Shown here: piece after piece, positions 1 to 9,484 of the stretch
Layout of the letters: each line of letters starts with the position of its first letter
How positions within the stretch are numbered: position 1 is the stretch's first letter
Assembly (NCBI GenBank): GCA_963781805.1
Contig: CAWAHF010000004.1
Location: forward strand, 682,001 to 746,000
From: JAFGPL01 sp963781805
GTDB lineage: Bacteria > Bacteroidota > Bacteroidia > Bacteroidales > UBA10428
Reading direction: 5' to 3'
DNA: 64,000 nucleotides
The notes under the pieces: model-generated
What the model was told of the DNA's origin: nothing
The model's input: the letters and a program-made list of their open reading frames with translations, nothing else
The model's database searches: none
Position numbers and translations under genes: made by a program

Positions 1-359
1 GCAATAAAACAATATTAATTGTTGAAGATAATCTTGAAAACTCTCTACTTCTTGAGGAGATATCCAAGCCCTTTAAAATTAACATAGTTAAAGCATTTAG
101 CGGCAGCGAGGCTATTAGTTATATTTATCAAAATAACAATATTCATTTAATTTTCATGGATATACGGCTACCAGACATGAGCGGACTTGATGTTGTTACA
201 ACCATTAAAGAATTAACTTCGCTGCCCGTTGTAGCTCAGACTGCCTATGCTTCAGCCGAAGATAAAATTAAATGTATGGTGGCAGGTTGTAGCGATTATA
301 TCTCAAAACCTTTAAACAGAGAAGAGGTTGAAAGAATACTGATAAAATATCTTTCATGA
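1..359 (+). CDS. Response regulator receiver domain, C-terminal part (5' end outside window)
   Basis: The reading frame is open from the first bases of the window to the TGA at 357-359, so this is the end of a longer gene. It encodes a nearly complete receiver domain. It has the acidic patch (ILIVEDN), the phospho-acceptor aspartate in MDIRLPDMSG, the conserved Thr region (AQTAYA) and the conserved Lys in SKP near the end. The protein stops directly after the domain, with no DNA-binding output domain. It is therefore either a single-domain CheY-like regulator or, more likely given that the N-terminus lies upstream, the last domain of a hybrid histidine kinase. The partner cannot be seen. Family assignment is firm; the full architecture is unknown. 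Confidence 0.88.
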   Translation, partial: NKTILIVEDNLENSLLLEEISKPFKINIVKAFSGSEAISYIYQNNNIHLIFMDIRLPDMSGLDVVTTIKELTSLPVVAQTAYASAEDKIKCMVAGCSDYISKPLNREEVERILIKYLS

Positions 360-874
360 GTTGACAAACTCATAAATCTTTTGAGAATCTAATCTGTCTT
401 ATTTTGTTCGCTCCACTAAGCGTATATGCTGAAAGAAATATTCCGTTTGTTTTATAATTTCAAGTTAAGCCAAATTTTTTGTAGTAAAACTAAAATATAT
501 TTTGTATATTCATCTTCGCATTTCTACTGATTCTTTCTCTGTTTCCATTTGACCTTAAATCAAAATCTTAGGCTTAATTAAGTTTGCTTTTTAATTCTAA
601 CTTAAAAATGAATTGTGCAAACTATTTTAGTATACCCAGACTCTAACAATTCCAACGTGGAATTTAATGGCCTAAAATGTTTAAAGAATATTTTTCTGAT
701 TGAATTATTTACTAAAATTAAAATTGTTCTTCTTGCCGTAAATGTCTTTATTAATATAACATCAAAACTTGATCCTTTTATACCTCCCTAATGAATTTGA
801 TGCTGCCATTAATTTACACTAAATTATTTATTATAACACTTTTAATAAATCACTACCTCTAATTTATTATACCT
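360..874. other. Intergenic region before the PL11 lyase gene
   Basis: About 515 AT-rich bases with no credible gene. An eight-base match to half of the uronate operator (TTGTGCAA, 613-620) is present but has no second half. I see no clear -7 box or terminator. The promoter of the PL11 gene should lie here but cannot be placed. Confidence 0.5.
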
Positions 875-3800
875 ATGAAAAATTATTCACAAAAACTCTT
901 TTTGATTCTCATTTCTGTTCTGATTTTAAGTATCCAACTATCAGTAGCACAACGCCAAATGGAAAATCTGAATCGTCATGTGGTTGCTGTTCGTACGAGT
1001 AGCAGTCAGGTTTTTATCAGCTGGAGCATGCTTGGAACAGAATATACCAGTGGTGCCACTTTTAATTTGTATAGTGGTTCATCACTTATCGCTTCTAATC
1101 TAAGTACAACTAATTATGTTCACAACACTTCTTCAAACGGCTCTTATACTGTAAGAGCAGTAATCAACGGTTCTGAACAGTCTGTATCCCCATCTGCAAG
1201 TGTAATGACATCCAACTACATGCAGGTTGCATTGCAAATACCTTCTGGAGGGACTACTCCAAGTGGAGAGTCCTATACCTACAGCGCAAACGATTGCAGT
1301 GTTGGTGATCTGGATGGTGATGGCGATTACGAAATTGTACTCAAATGGGATCCGTCAAATTCAAAGGATAATTCGCAAAGCGGCTATACGGGAAATGTTT
1401 ATCTCGATGCTTATGAGCTGAATGGTACCCGTTTGTGGAGAATCAATCTTGGAATTAATATTCGTGCTGGCGCTCATTATACCCAGTTTATGGTATATGA
1501 CCTGGACGGAGACGGAAAAGCAGAAGTAGCTTGTAAAACCGCTCCCGGCACACGATCAGGAACCGGAAGTTATCTGAGCAGGGGGCCAGCTGCAAGTGAT
1601 AACGATGCTTCCGATTATCGTAATTCAAGTGGTTATATTCTCTCAGGTCCTGAGTATCTGACTATATTTAACGGACAAACCGGAGCTGAGCTCACCACAG
1701 TAAATTATGTTCCTGCTCGCGGTAATGTTGGCGACTGGGGTGATACCTATGGTAATCGTGTAGATCGTTTCCTGGCTTGCATCGCATACCTTGATGGAAC
1801 CAGACCCAGTCTTGTGATGTGCCGTGGATACTATACAAGAACAGTGCTTGCCGCATGGGACTGGAGAAATGGTAATTTGACGCAGCGCTGGGTATTCGAT
1901 TCAAACAACAGCGGGTATTCATCTTATGCAGGACAGGGAAATCATAACCTAAGTGTGGCTGATGTTGACAATGATGGACGAGATGAAATAGTGTATGGTT
2001 CTATGTGTGTAAATGATAATGGGGCCGGGCTATGGAACAGCGGATTAGGTCATGGCGATGCGATGCACGTTTCTGACATTAACACCTCAAGATCCGGATT
2101 GGAAGTATGGGGAATACATGAAGGAACCACCACTCCCGGATCAGCTTTACTGGATGCGAGAACAGGCCAGGTATTATGGCAATCTGCCAATGCTGATGTG
2201 GGACGAGGTGTTGCAGCAGACCTGACCAGTTCCGCCGGAATGGAATGCTGGGGAGGAACAAGCGGTCTGCGAACCAGTACCAACGGCAGTGCAGGAAGTG
2301 CCCCGGCATCTTCAAATCATTTAATCTGGTGGGATGGTGATGAATATCGTGAACTTCTGGATGGAACATCCATTACAAAATATGGTGGAGGAACCTTATT
2401 ATCGGCAAGCGGATGTTCTTCTAATAATTCAACAAAATCCAATCCATGTCTGACGGCTGATATTTTTGGCGACTGGAGAGAAGAAGCTATATGGAGAACT
2501 TCTGACAGTCATTACCTGAGAATTTATACGACCACAAATACAACTAACCGGAGAATGTATACGCTCATGCATGATCCGCAATACAGGCTGAGTATTGCCT
2601 GGCAAAATGTAGCGTATAATCAACCTCCGCATACAGGATTCTTCTTTGGAAACGGAATGTCAAATCCTCCGAATCCAAACATTACATTGATTGGAGGAAC
2701 CACACCAAATAATCCGCCAAGTGTTTCCATCACTTCACCCTCAAATGGTACAACTTACACTGCCGGAGCAAATATTACGATAAATGCTAATGCTTCAGAC
2801 AATGATGGCAGCATTTCACTGGTTGAATTCTATCAGGGATCAACAAAACTGGGTGAAGATGCCAGTTCGCCCTATTCATATACATGGAACAATGTATCTG
2901 CAGGTAATTACTCACTTACAGCAAGAGCCACAGATAATCAGGGTGCAACAACTACCTCTTCTGCAGTTAGTATCACAGTCAACTCAAGTGGAGGTGGTAC
3001 TACAATAACTATCCAGGAAAACCAGACAGGTTTCTGCGGTGTGGACGGATCTGTGGATAATAATAATGCAGGCTTTACCGGAGATGGTTTTGCCAATACC
3101 GATAACGCAACTGGCAATGGGGTAGACTGGAAAGTTAATTTTTCTGCCAGCGGATCTTATACATTCACATTCAGGTATGCAAGTACCAGTGACAGACCAG
3201 GAAGATTAATTATTAATGGTTCGACAGCCATTTCTTCAATTAGTTTTCCATCTACCGGAAGCTGGACAACCTGGACCACTGTTACAGCCACTACAAATGT
3301 CAGCGCCGGTACATTTGATGTTAGACTCGAAGCAACTGGTAGCAGCGGGCTGGGCAATATCGATTATATACAGGTAACAGGTACAACTCCTTCAGCAGCA
3401 AGCTGTAGTGGTACCCCAACCAATAATCCTCCATCCGTCTCAATTACATCCCCTTCAAATGGTGCATCGTTCACTACCGGTGATAACATCACCATCAATG
3501 CAAATGCGTCTGATAATGACGGCAGTGTGACGTTGGTTGAATTCTATCAGGGATCGACAAAACTGGGACAAGATGCAAGCTCACCATATTCTTACACCTG
3601 GAGCAATGTACCTCAGGGTAATTATTCACTCACTGCCCGTGCTACAGATAATGGTGGCGCAACAACCACTTCTTCTGCGATCAATATCTCAGTGAATACA
3701 TCTACTTGTAACCCAACATCCATTACTCCATATCTCCAGATAAACGGAGGCAGCTGGCAACAGGCCTCCAGCGCAACACTTAATGTTGGAGATGAAATAA

Positions 3801-4714
3801 TGTTTGGACCTCAGCCCACAAGCGGCGGTTCCTGGAGCTGGAGCGGTCCGAATGGCTTTAGTGCTTCTACACGCGAGGTTACGATCAGTAATATTCAGTC
3901 GAACCAGGCCGGAACATACGTTGCGACCTATACAAACGATTGTGGAGCACAATCCAACCAAAACTTCAGTGTCACCGTGAGCGGTGGTGGAAGCCCGGTA
4001 ACATTGACCATACAGGAAAATACAACCGGATTCTGCAGCGTGGACGGAACAGTGGATAACAACAACTCAGGATTTACCGGATCGGGCTTTGCCAATACAA
4101 CAAATGCCTCCGGTATGGGCATCACATGGTCGGTAGCCGTTCCTTCAACCGGCACGTATAGTTTGGTTTGGAGACATGCTAATGGTACAACGACTGACAG
4201 ACCGGGAAGGTTGATGGTTGACGGATCAACGGTCGTTTCGAGTGTAAGCCTTGCCGGAACAGGATCGTGGACAACCTGGACTGAAACATCAGGGACCAAT
4301 GTAACACTTTCTGCCGGTACCAGACTAATCAGACTTGAAGCCACCACTTCAAATGGCCTTTCAAATATCGATTATATCAGCATAACGGGAATTAATCCTC
4401 AACCTGTAAATTGTACAGGTTTGAAATCCACCAACGGTACTTCAATTTCCCAGTCCGATGGTAAAATCGAATTATATCCTAATCCTCTTACCGGAGATCA
4501 GCTTGAAATATCTCTGACACTTCAAAAATCTTCAGGAGTGAAGGCATATGTCTATAATTCACTTGGAGATTTTGTACAGTTTGAAGATTTTGGATATTTC
4601 GAAGCCGGAAAATTAATTCGTTCGATTCATACCAGTGAACTGAAAAATGGTATGTATGTTATATTGCTTCAATTTGAAGATGGCTATAAAACAGCCTCAT
4701 TTGTAAAACAATAA
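875..4714 (+). CDS. Secreted rhamnogalacturonan lyase (PL11) with duplicated Ig-like and carbohydrate-binding modules and T9SS sorting domain
   Basis: A 1279-residue secreted enzyme expected to cleave the rhamnogalacturonan I backbone of pectin by beta-elimination. A signal peptide (about 1-25) precedes a PL11 catalytic domain (about 30-605) that begins with the family-typical block around MENLNRHVVAVR and carries acidic calcium-type loops such as DLDGDGDYE and DLDGDGKAE. Then follow an Ig-like domain (about 611-705), a CBM35/6-like module (about 708-835), a second Ig-like copy (about 848-945), a PKD/Ig-like domain (about 947-1040), a second CBM-like copy (about 1042-1175) and a T9SS type A sorting domain (about 1197-1279, starting IELYPNPL). 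Both appendage modules are internal duplications. The gene stands alone with a terminator just after it; its products would feed the kdu/KDPG genes downstream. Enzyme family is confident, exact specificity is inferred. Confidence 0.93.
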   Translation: MKNYSQKLFLILISVLILSIQLSVAQRQMENLNRHVVAVRTSSSQVFISWSMLGTEYTSGATFNLYSGSSLIASNLSTTNYVHNTSSNGSYTVRAVINGSEQSVSPSASVMTSNYMQVALQIPSGGTTPSGESYTYSANDCSVGDLDGDGDYEIVLKWDPSNSKDNSQSGYTGNVYLDAYELNGTRLWRINLGINIRAGAHYTQFMVYDLDGDGKAEVACKTAPGTRSGTGSYLSRGPAASDNDASDYRNSSGYILSGPEYLTIFNGQTGAELTTVNYVPARGNVGDWGDTYGNRVDRFLACIAYLDGTRPSLVMCRGYYTRTVLAAWDWRNGNLTQRWVFDSNNSGYSSYAGQGNHNLSVADVDNDGRDEIVYGSMCVNDNGAGLWNSGLGHGDAMHVSDINTSRSGLEVWGIHEGTTTPGSALLDARTGQVLWQSANADVGRGVAADLTSSAGMECWGGTSGLRTSTNGSAGSAPASSNHLIWWDGDEYRELLDGTSITKYGGGTLLSASGCSSNNSTKSNPCLTADIFGDWREEAIWRTSDSHYLRIYTTTNTTNRRMYTLMHDPQYRLSIAWQNVAYNQPPHTGFFFGNGMSNPPNPNITLIGGTTPNNPPSVSITSPSNGTTYTAGANITINANASDNDGSISLVEFYQGSTKLGEDASSPYSYTWNNVSAGNYSLTARATDNQGATTTSSAVSITVNSSGGGTTITIQENQTGFCGVDGSVDNNNAGFTGDGFANTDNATGNGVDWKVNFSASGSYTFTFRYASTSDRPGRLIINGSTAISSISFPSTGSWTTWTTVTATTNVSAGTFDVRLEATGSSGLGNIDYIQVTGTTPSAASCSGTPTNNPPSVSITSPSNGASFTTGDNITINANASDNDGSVTLVEFYQGSTKLGQDASSPYSYTWSNVPQGNYSLTARATDNGGATTTSSAINISVNTSTCNPTSITPYLQINGGSWQQASSATLNVGDEIMFGPQPTSGGSWSWSGPNGFSASTREVTISNIQSNQAGTYVATYTNDCGAQSNQNFSVTVSGGGSPVTLTIQENTTGFCSVDGTVDNNNSGFTGSGFANTTNASGMGITWSVAVPSTGTYSLVWRHANGTTTDRPGRLMVDGSTVVSSVSLAGTGSWTTWTETSGTNVTLSAGTRLIRLEATTSNGLSNIDYISITGINPQPVNCTGLKSTNGTSISQSDGKIELYPNPLTGDQLEISLTLQKSSGVKAYVYNSLGDFVQFEDFGYFEAGKLIRSIHTSELKNGMYVILLQFEDGYKTASFVKQ

Positions 4715-4776
4715 TCCAGGTAATTCAGTTTTCTTGCTTTAATAATTACAATAAACTGAATTTCACGCTTAGATCT

Positions 4777-4807
4777 AAAACCCGGAAAATATTTTTCCGG
4801 GTTTTTT
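4777..4807 (+). terminator. Rho-independent terminator after the PL11 gene
   Basis: A 13-base stem (AAAACCCGGAAAA paired with TTTTCCGGGTTTT) with a very short loop is followed by a T-run, 62 bases after the PL11 stop codon. Confidence 0.85.
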
Positions 4808-5044
4808 AATTCTTCTAACATTTTAAAAATTTAGTGTCTTTAAGGAATTTTCCTATAATAAGCAACTATTGCAAACGCTCGTTGTCTTTAATACAAAGAG
4901 ATATTAGTATTGCCTGGAATGCAAATGTCAATAACTTTTTGAGCTTCTGTCATTAAATAAAGCTGGATAGAGTAGAACGCCTAATTCAGCTCATTGAATA
5001 TATTCCGTGATAGATTATTTAAAACACCTAAAATTAATTAAGAA

Positions 5045-6070
5045 ATGAATTCGCTGGCTATCACACTAAAACAAGCTATTTTTTCAATGTTGAAACAACT
5101 GAATTTCAACTATGGCGATGAGGTAATCTGTGTAAATAAAGAATTTCCTGATATTATTACCAGGAATTTAATAAAACCTACCAATCAGGATATTTCTGAC
5201 AATCAATTTGAACACAACATTCATCAGAACAATGAGTGTTCCTGTACTATGAATAATATAGCAAAAAGATATGCTGTGATTACCGGGGCTACCAGTGGCA
5301 TTGGAAAAGAGTTCGCATTTCAATTTGCCCGTATGGGATATCATCTGATATTAACGGGAAGACAAAGGAATGTGATTACCAATGTAGCCTTTGAAATAAG
5401 AAAATCTTATCAGATTGAGGTCAACATCCTTATTGTTGATTTATCCTTTAAGAAAGATCTTCAAAAATTATTAAAAATTCTTGAAAGAAAAAATAATATT
5501 GAAGTGCTGGTAAATAATGCCGGATTTGGTTTTACCGAAAAATTTAATGAGGATGATGTGAAGCATCAGCTCAACATGCTGAATGTACACGTAATTGCCC
5601 CGTTACAACTTATACATAAGGTATTGCCACAGATGATCCAACTTAAAAAGGGAACGATTATTAATGTTACTTCGTTGGCAGCATTCACTCCCACATCTGA
5701 CAATGCCATGTATACCAGCACAAAATCTTTTCTGACTAATTTTACCGAATCACTTTATTTGCAACTAAGTAACGCTGGTATTCGTGTGCAGTGTTTATGT
5801 CCGGGGTACACGCATACAAATTTTCACAATAAACAGGGGCTATCAGGCGAATTTATAAGCAAAAGAATCAATAACTGGATGGAACCGGCTGAAGTGGTCA
5901 ATTATTCGCTTTATTGTTTGGAAAAAGGAAAAATAATTTGTGTTCCGGGAGTAACCAATAGATTACTGGTTTCATTAATATCTGTGTTACCCCGCAAAAT
6001 ATATTACATATTTACAGCTTATATAGTGAATAAAGTCTACGAAAATGAAAAGAAGAATCAGTATGCATAA
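5045..6070 (+). CDS. Short-chain dehydrogenase/reductase with N-terminal extension
   Basis: An NAD(P)-dependent oxidoreductase of the classical SDR family. The Rossmann nucleotide motif TGATSGIG lies at about residues 80-87 of the long form, followed by NNAGFG, the catalytic Ser in NVTSLAAF and the YTSTK active-site pair. The first 68 residues match nothing I know of in SDRs; an in-frame ATG at 5249 (MNNIAKRY) would give a 273-residue protein, the normal size for the family, so the true start is uncertain. The C-terminus has a hydrophobic stretch that may bind membrane. It is followed 41 bases later by a START-domain gene on the same strand, which suggests a joint role with a lipid or other hydrophobic ligand. 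The substrate is not known. Confidence 0.85.
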   Translation: MNSLAITLKQAIFSMLKQLNFNYGDEVICVNKEFPDIITRNLIKPTNQDISDNQFEHNIHQNNECSCTMNNIAKRYAVITGATSGIGKEFAFQFARMGYHLILTGRQRNVITNVAFEIRKSYQIEVNILIVDLSFKKDLQKLLKILERKNNIEVLVNNAGFGFTEKFNEDDVKHQLNMLNVHVIAPLQLIHKVLPQMIQLKKGTIINVTSLAAFTPTSDNAMYTSTKSFLTNFTESLYLQLSNAGIRVQCLCPGYTHTNFHNKQGLSGEFISKRINNWMEPAEVVNYSLYCLEKGKIICVPGVTNRLLVSLISVLPRKIYYIFTAYIVNKVYENEKKNQYA

Positions 6071-6111
6071 ATGTATTTTTTTAGTATTAACTTCACATAA
6101 AGGTTTAATTA

Positions 6112-6768
6112 ATGATTCAATTTCTTAAAACCTGCCTTCTGATATTTATTCCAATGATAAATATGGCTGACATTTCATTATCAGGAGATGTCAATCCTCC
6201 AGGAGAATGGAAATCCCTTAAAAGTTCGGATGGAGTTATTACATATGAAAGGTGGATTGAAACTGACAAAAATAACAAAACCCGTGAGCGTAAAGGGGAA
6301 ATGACCGTAGAATGTACCATGGAAGAAATAATAGGTATCCTCACTGATACAAAATGTTCAGCTAAATGGATGAAGAATATTTTGGAAATATATGATTTAA
6401 AAAAGGTGAATACCAATGAATGGTTTACATATACCCTGTTCGACATTCCATGGCCGTTTAATAACAGGGATTTGGTTTCTAATGTCAAATTAAAATCAGT
6501 TTTTGAAAAGGGTGTTTCATCCATCAGTATAGAAAGCAGGGAAAATTACATTCCTTCTAAACCTAAAACCATTCGACTCACAAATTATACTGCAAACTGG
6601 TATATAAAATATCTGGACAAAAAAAAGACAAAAATAATTTTTACTGCCATAACCGATGAGCCCCCTATGTTTCCAAGATGGATTCAGGATCCCATCGTAG
6701 AAAATATGTTTCATAACAACCTCGTGAATTTAAAAGCATACATAAGCTCCCGCAGGAAGGTTAATTGA
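6112..6768 (+). CDS. START-domain lipid-binding-like protein
   Basis: A 218-residue protein. An N-terminal hydrophobic segment (about 1-20, probable signal peptide) is followed by one START/SRPBCC-type domain (about 30-215). Typical features are the opening GEWKSLKSSDGVITYERW, the central SAKWMKNILE and WPFNNRDLV blocks, and the closing helix with NLKAYI. START domains form a deep pocket for sterols, phospholipids or other hydrophobic ligands; they are much rarer in bacteria than in eukaryotes. It probably shares a transcript with the preceding SDR gene. Ligand and exact role are unknown; an oxidoreductase plus a ligand carrier is a plausible pairing, but this is inference. Confidence 0.8.
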   Translation: MIQFLKTCLLIFIPMINMADISLSGDVNPPGEWKSLKSSDGVITYERWIETDKNNKTRERKGEMTVECTMEEIIGILTDTKCSAKWMKNILEIYDLKKVNTNEWFTYTLFDIPWPFNNRDLVSNVKLKSVFEKGVSSISIESRENYIPSKPKTIRLTNYTANWYIKYLDKKKTKIIFTAITDEPPMFPRWIQDPIVENMFHNNLVNLKAYISSRRKVN

Positions 6769-6781
6769 TTACCCTAACACC

Positions 6782-6808
6782 AAAAAAAACCTCTGACGGT
6801 TGAGGTTT
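6782..6808 (-). terminator. Terminator of the minus-strand DUF4468-like gene
   Basis: Stem AAACCTC/GAGGTTT with an eight-base loop. Read on the minus strand it ends in a run of T, as expected for a terminator located downstream of the gene ending at 6915. Confidence 0.6.
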
Positions 6809-6914
6809 GCAACTCATACTTAGTTTATTTATTCTTACCGGTTATTTATATTGTAATCTAAATAAACCACTCAAGTTTAAAAAGAGAAGGTTTTTTACTT
6901 TACTTTACTTTACT

Positions 6915-7520
6915 TCACCACTGCGAATTTTGTCCCAGATATTCATTTAAACTGCTAATCAATGCATTGACATTACTATCCAATTCCTTAAGGAAATAGG
7001 TATATGCCTTTCTTTCGGTTTGATTGATCTTTTCAACCGGAAAATAATTCTCTGCATCAGATACTTCAATTTCTCCTTCATCCTCCTTAATTAAATAAGT
7101 ACCATAATTACTCTGAATAGAATACGTGAGGGGATCTTTAAACTTCAGGATTTTAAAATTGGTAAAGGTATATCTCACTTTGTAATCCTTAAATTCCAAT
7201 ATCAGATTATATCTGATTCCCCTCTCTCTTGACATTTCCAGGGAAAAAAAACCGTTTTCTCCAGGATAATGGGATTTGAACATTTTCTCGGCCAAAATCC
7301 TGGTAGAAGTGCTGTCTTCCATGAGTACAATGAAATCGTTAATCAACAGCCACTCTTTCGCCAGGTAGTACAGTTCGCTTTTCGGAAAATTACTATACTC
7401 CCGAATATCCTGGTATTCGATCTTATGTGAAAAATTGTTTACTGGGAAATCTTGTCCTTTAATATTTTGCAGGCACAAACCGGCCAATATCAGGCTCATT
7501 AGGAATATTTGTGTTTTCAT
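6915..7520 (-). CDS. Secreted DUF4468-like protein
   Basis: A 201-residue protein when started at the ATG at 7520, which places a good signal peptide (MKTQIFLMSLILAGLCLQ) at the N-terminus. A longer frame exists upstream from a TTG at 7610 but adds a non-signal-like stretch. The mature part resembles the DUF4468 family of periplasmic or cell-surface proteins common in Bacteroidota: a region with KSELYYLAKEWL, then mixed beta strands containing RYNLILEFKDYKVRYTFTNF, and a C-terminal helical tail. Function of the family is unknown. It lies downstream of kduD on the same strand, 113 bases away. A perfect inverted repeat spans its start codon (separate entry). Confidence 0.6.
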   Translation of the reverse strand: MKTQIFLMSLILAGLCLQNIKGQDFPVNNFSHKIEYQDIREYSNFPKSELYYLAKEWLLINDFIVLMEDSTSTRILAEKMFKSHYPGENGFFSLEMSRERGIRYNLILEFKDYKVRYTFTNFKILKFKDPLTYSIQSNYGTYLIKEDEGEIEVSDAENYFPVEKINQTERKAYTYFLKELDSNVNALISSLNEYLGQNSQW

Positions 7521-7613
7521 ATTGCGGAGAATAAAGGGGTTATTACAAATAAAAATCAGATAGTTATTTCCTAAATTGAGAACGAAATTAACTACCTGAT
7601 TTCTCCGCAATAT
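7519..7613. repeat. Perfect 13-bp inverted repeat around a start codon
   Basis: ATATTGCGGAGAA at 7519-7531 and its exact reverse complement at 7601-7613 bracket 69 bases. The left arm overlaps the ATG (7518-7520) of the DUF4468-like gene, so the leader RNA of that gene could fold the start codon into a stem. Whether this regulates translation is inference. Confidence 0.6.
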
Positions 7614-7633
7614 CTGTGCCAGATCGCTATGTA

Positions 7634-8428
7634 TTACATTTCTCCCCGATGCTTGCCAAGCGTTGCCAGCATACCACCGTCAACATATAATATATGGCCA
7701 TTAACAAAATCGGAAGCTTCAGAAGAGAGGAAGATGGCTGCACCCTGCAGTTCATCAGGTTCACCCCAGCGTTTTGCTGGTGTTCTGCTCATAATTAATT
7801 CGTTAAAAGGATGTCCATCCACACGAATTGGTGCAGTTTGTGATGTAGCAAAGTAACCGGGACCGATACCATTTACCTGGATATCAAACTCAGCCCATTC
7901 AGCTGCCATATTTTTTGTAAGCATTTTTAAACCACCTTTGGCAGCAGCGTAAGCAGAAACAGTTGGCCTGGCAAGCTCGCTCATCATAGAACACATATTA
8001 ATTATCTTACCACCCGATTTGCGTGCGATCATAGTTTTTGCGACGCGTTTCGACATGATAAACGGACCCACCAGGTCGATGCTGATGACCTGTTCAAAAT
8101 CTTTGGCGCTCATTTCCACAATGGGAATACGTTTGATGATTCCTGCATTATTTACCAGGATATCTATCGGAGCTATTTCTTTTTCAATTCTGGAAATAAA
8201 ATCATCTACAGCCTTTTCATCTGTGACATCAAAAAGGTAGGTACTTACGTCAATGCCATTTTCTTTGTACTCTTTTTTGGCATTGTCAAGTTTTTCCTGT
8301 GAAACATCATTGATAACAATTCTTGCGCCTGCGTTTGCAAGCCCGGTAGCAATAGCCATTCCAAGACCATGCGTTCCACCGGTTACCAGTGCTGTTTTTC
8401 CTGTTAAGTCAAATAATTTTAGGCTCAT
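7634..8428 (-). CDS. kduD: 2-dehydro-3-deoxy-D-gluconate 5-dehydrogenase (KduD-type SDR)
   Basis: A 264-residue classical SDR expected to reduce 2,5-diketo-3-deoxygluconate (DKII) to 2-keto-3-deoxygluconate with NAD(P)H in the cytoplasm. Motifs: cofactor-binding TGGTHGLG (16-23), NNAG (93-96), catalytic Ser147, Tyr160 and Lys164 in SAYAAAKGG, and the C-terminal YVDGGMLATL typical of the gluconate 5-dehydrogenase/KduD group. By sequence alone it could be called gluconate 5-dehydrogenase. The position 125 bases downstream of kduI on the same strand, in a locus with KDPG aldolase and a uronate transporter, makes KduD the better call. It is probably co-transcribed with kduI from the operator-controlled promoter at 9485-9509. 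Confidence 0.9.
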   Translation of the reverse strand: MSLKLFDLTGKTALVTGGTHGLGMAIATGLANAGARIVINDVSQEKLDNAKKEYKENGIDVSTYLFDVTDEKAVDDFISRIEKEIAPIDILVNNAGIIKRIPIVEMSAKDFEQVISIDLVGPFIMSKRVAKTMIARKSGGKIINMCSMMSELARPTVSAYAAAKGGLKMLTKNMAAEWAEFDIQVNGIGPGYFATSQTAPIRVDGHPFNELIMSRTPAKRWGEPDELQGAAIFLSSEASDFVNGHILYVDGGMLATLGKHRGEM

Positions 8429-8553
8429 ATTTTTAAGATTTGGTTTGTTGTTTGGGGTTCTGGGTTCCAGATTAGTTGAAAGTTTCTAGTTTCAAGTTTC
8501 TGGAGGGATTCATCTAAAACTCTTCTCCTGAAACCTGCAACCTGAAACTATTT

Positions 8554-9396
8554 TCACCTTAGCTGATTGGGTTGTATCCCGTCCATATCGTTATAATCGA
8601 GATTTTCACCTGCCATACCCCAAATGAAATTATAATTGGAAGTTCCGGCAGCGGCATGAAGTGACCATGATGGTGAGAGAACAGCCTGCTCATTATGCAT
8701 CCAAATATGACGGGTTTCCTGTGGTTGTCCCATATAATGGCATACAGCCTGGTTTTCAGGAACCTGAAAATAGAAATATGCTTCCATTCTTCTGGAATGG
8801 GTGTGGGCCGGCATGGTATTCCAGACACTTCCTGGTTTTAATTCGGTCAGACCCATTTGTAACTGACAGGTATCAATAACCGTATTTATAAGCAATTTAT
8901 TTATTTTTCTCGCATTTGAAGTTTCAAGCGCACCAAGTTCTGCCACCTCAGCTTTATCCAGAGTTACATGTTTACAAGGATATTCTTTATGTGCCGGTGC
9001 GGAGTTTATATAATAATGTGCAGGCTTTGATGCATCATCGCTGCCAAACTGAACATCTTTGGTTCCTCTTCCCAGGTAGATGGCTTCTTTATATTTCATA
9101 GGATACTTTGTACCGTCAGCAAGAATGTATCCATCTCCACCAACATTAATTACTCCCATCTCTCTTCTTTCAAGGAAATAAGACGATTTCAAAGGTTCAA
9201 TAGGTACCAGTTTAATCGGTTCTGCCAATGGTACAGCGCCACCGACTATATAACGGTCGTAATGGGAATAGGTAAGATTCAGATTACCGGGCTCCATAAT
9301 GTTTTGAATCAAAAAATGAGCCCTTATTTTTTCAGTATCGTATTTCTTAAAATCTTCGTGGTGAACAGCAAAACGTTCGTCGAAATTTACAGCCAT
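8554..9396 (-). CDS. kduI: 5-dehydro-4-deoxy-D-glucuronate isomerase
   Basis: A 280-residue cupin-type isomerase, almost the same length as E. coli KduI (278). It converts 5-keto-4-deoxyuronate, the product of pectate lyases and unsaturated glucuronyl hydrolases, into 2,5-diketo-3-deoxygluconate. The metal-binding set is intact: His198 and His200 in MPAHTHSRRMEAYFYF, Glu205 and His247 in SWSLHAAAG. The conserved LTYSHYDRYIVGG and FLERREMGVINVGG blocks are also present. It is the first gene of the kduI-kduD unit. It lies downstream of the LacI-type gene but has its own promoter with an operator about 90 bases upstream of the start. Confidence 0.96.
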   Translation of the reverse strand: MAVNFDERFAVHHEDFKKYDTEKIRAHFLIQNIMEPGNLNLTYSHYDRYIVGGAVPLAEPIKLVPIEPLKSSYFLERREMGVINVGGDGYILADGTKYPMKYKEAIYLGRGTKDVQFGSDDASKPAHYYINSAPAHKEYPCKHVTLDKAEVAELGALETSNARKINKLLINTVIDTCQLQMGLTELKPGSVWNTMPAHTHSRRMEAYFYFQVPENQAVCHYMGQPQETRHIWMHNEQAVLSPSWSLHAAAGTSNYNFIWGMAGENLDYNDMDGIQPNQLR

Positions 9397-9484
9397 AATG
9401 ATTGAGTATTAGAGTTAACAAATAAATTATTTTCCAGGTTGATTTGAACACAAATGATAAAGATGAATTACTCAAATTTTTCAA

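Noticed and set aside
613..620. Uronate operator half-site TTGTGCAA before the PL11 gene
   Set aside because: Only eight bases match and the second half of the palindrome is absent.
3928..4347. 139-codon minus-strand frame within the PL11 gene
   Set aside because: Shadow of the repeated beta-rich coding sequence on the other strand; no start signals.
6890..6914. TTTAC short tandem repeat at the end of the DUF4468-like gene
   Set aside because: Only three to four units; too short to be meaningful.
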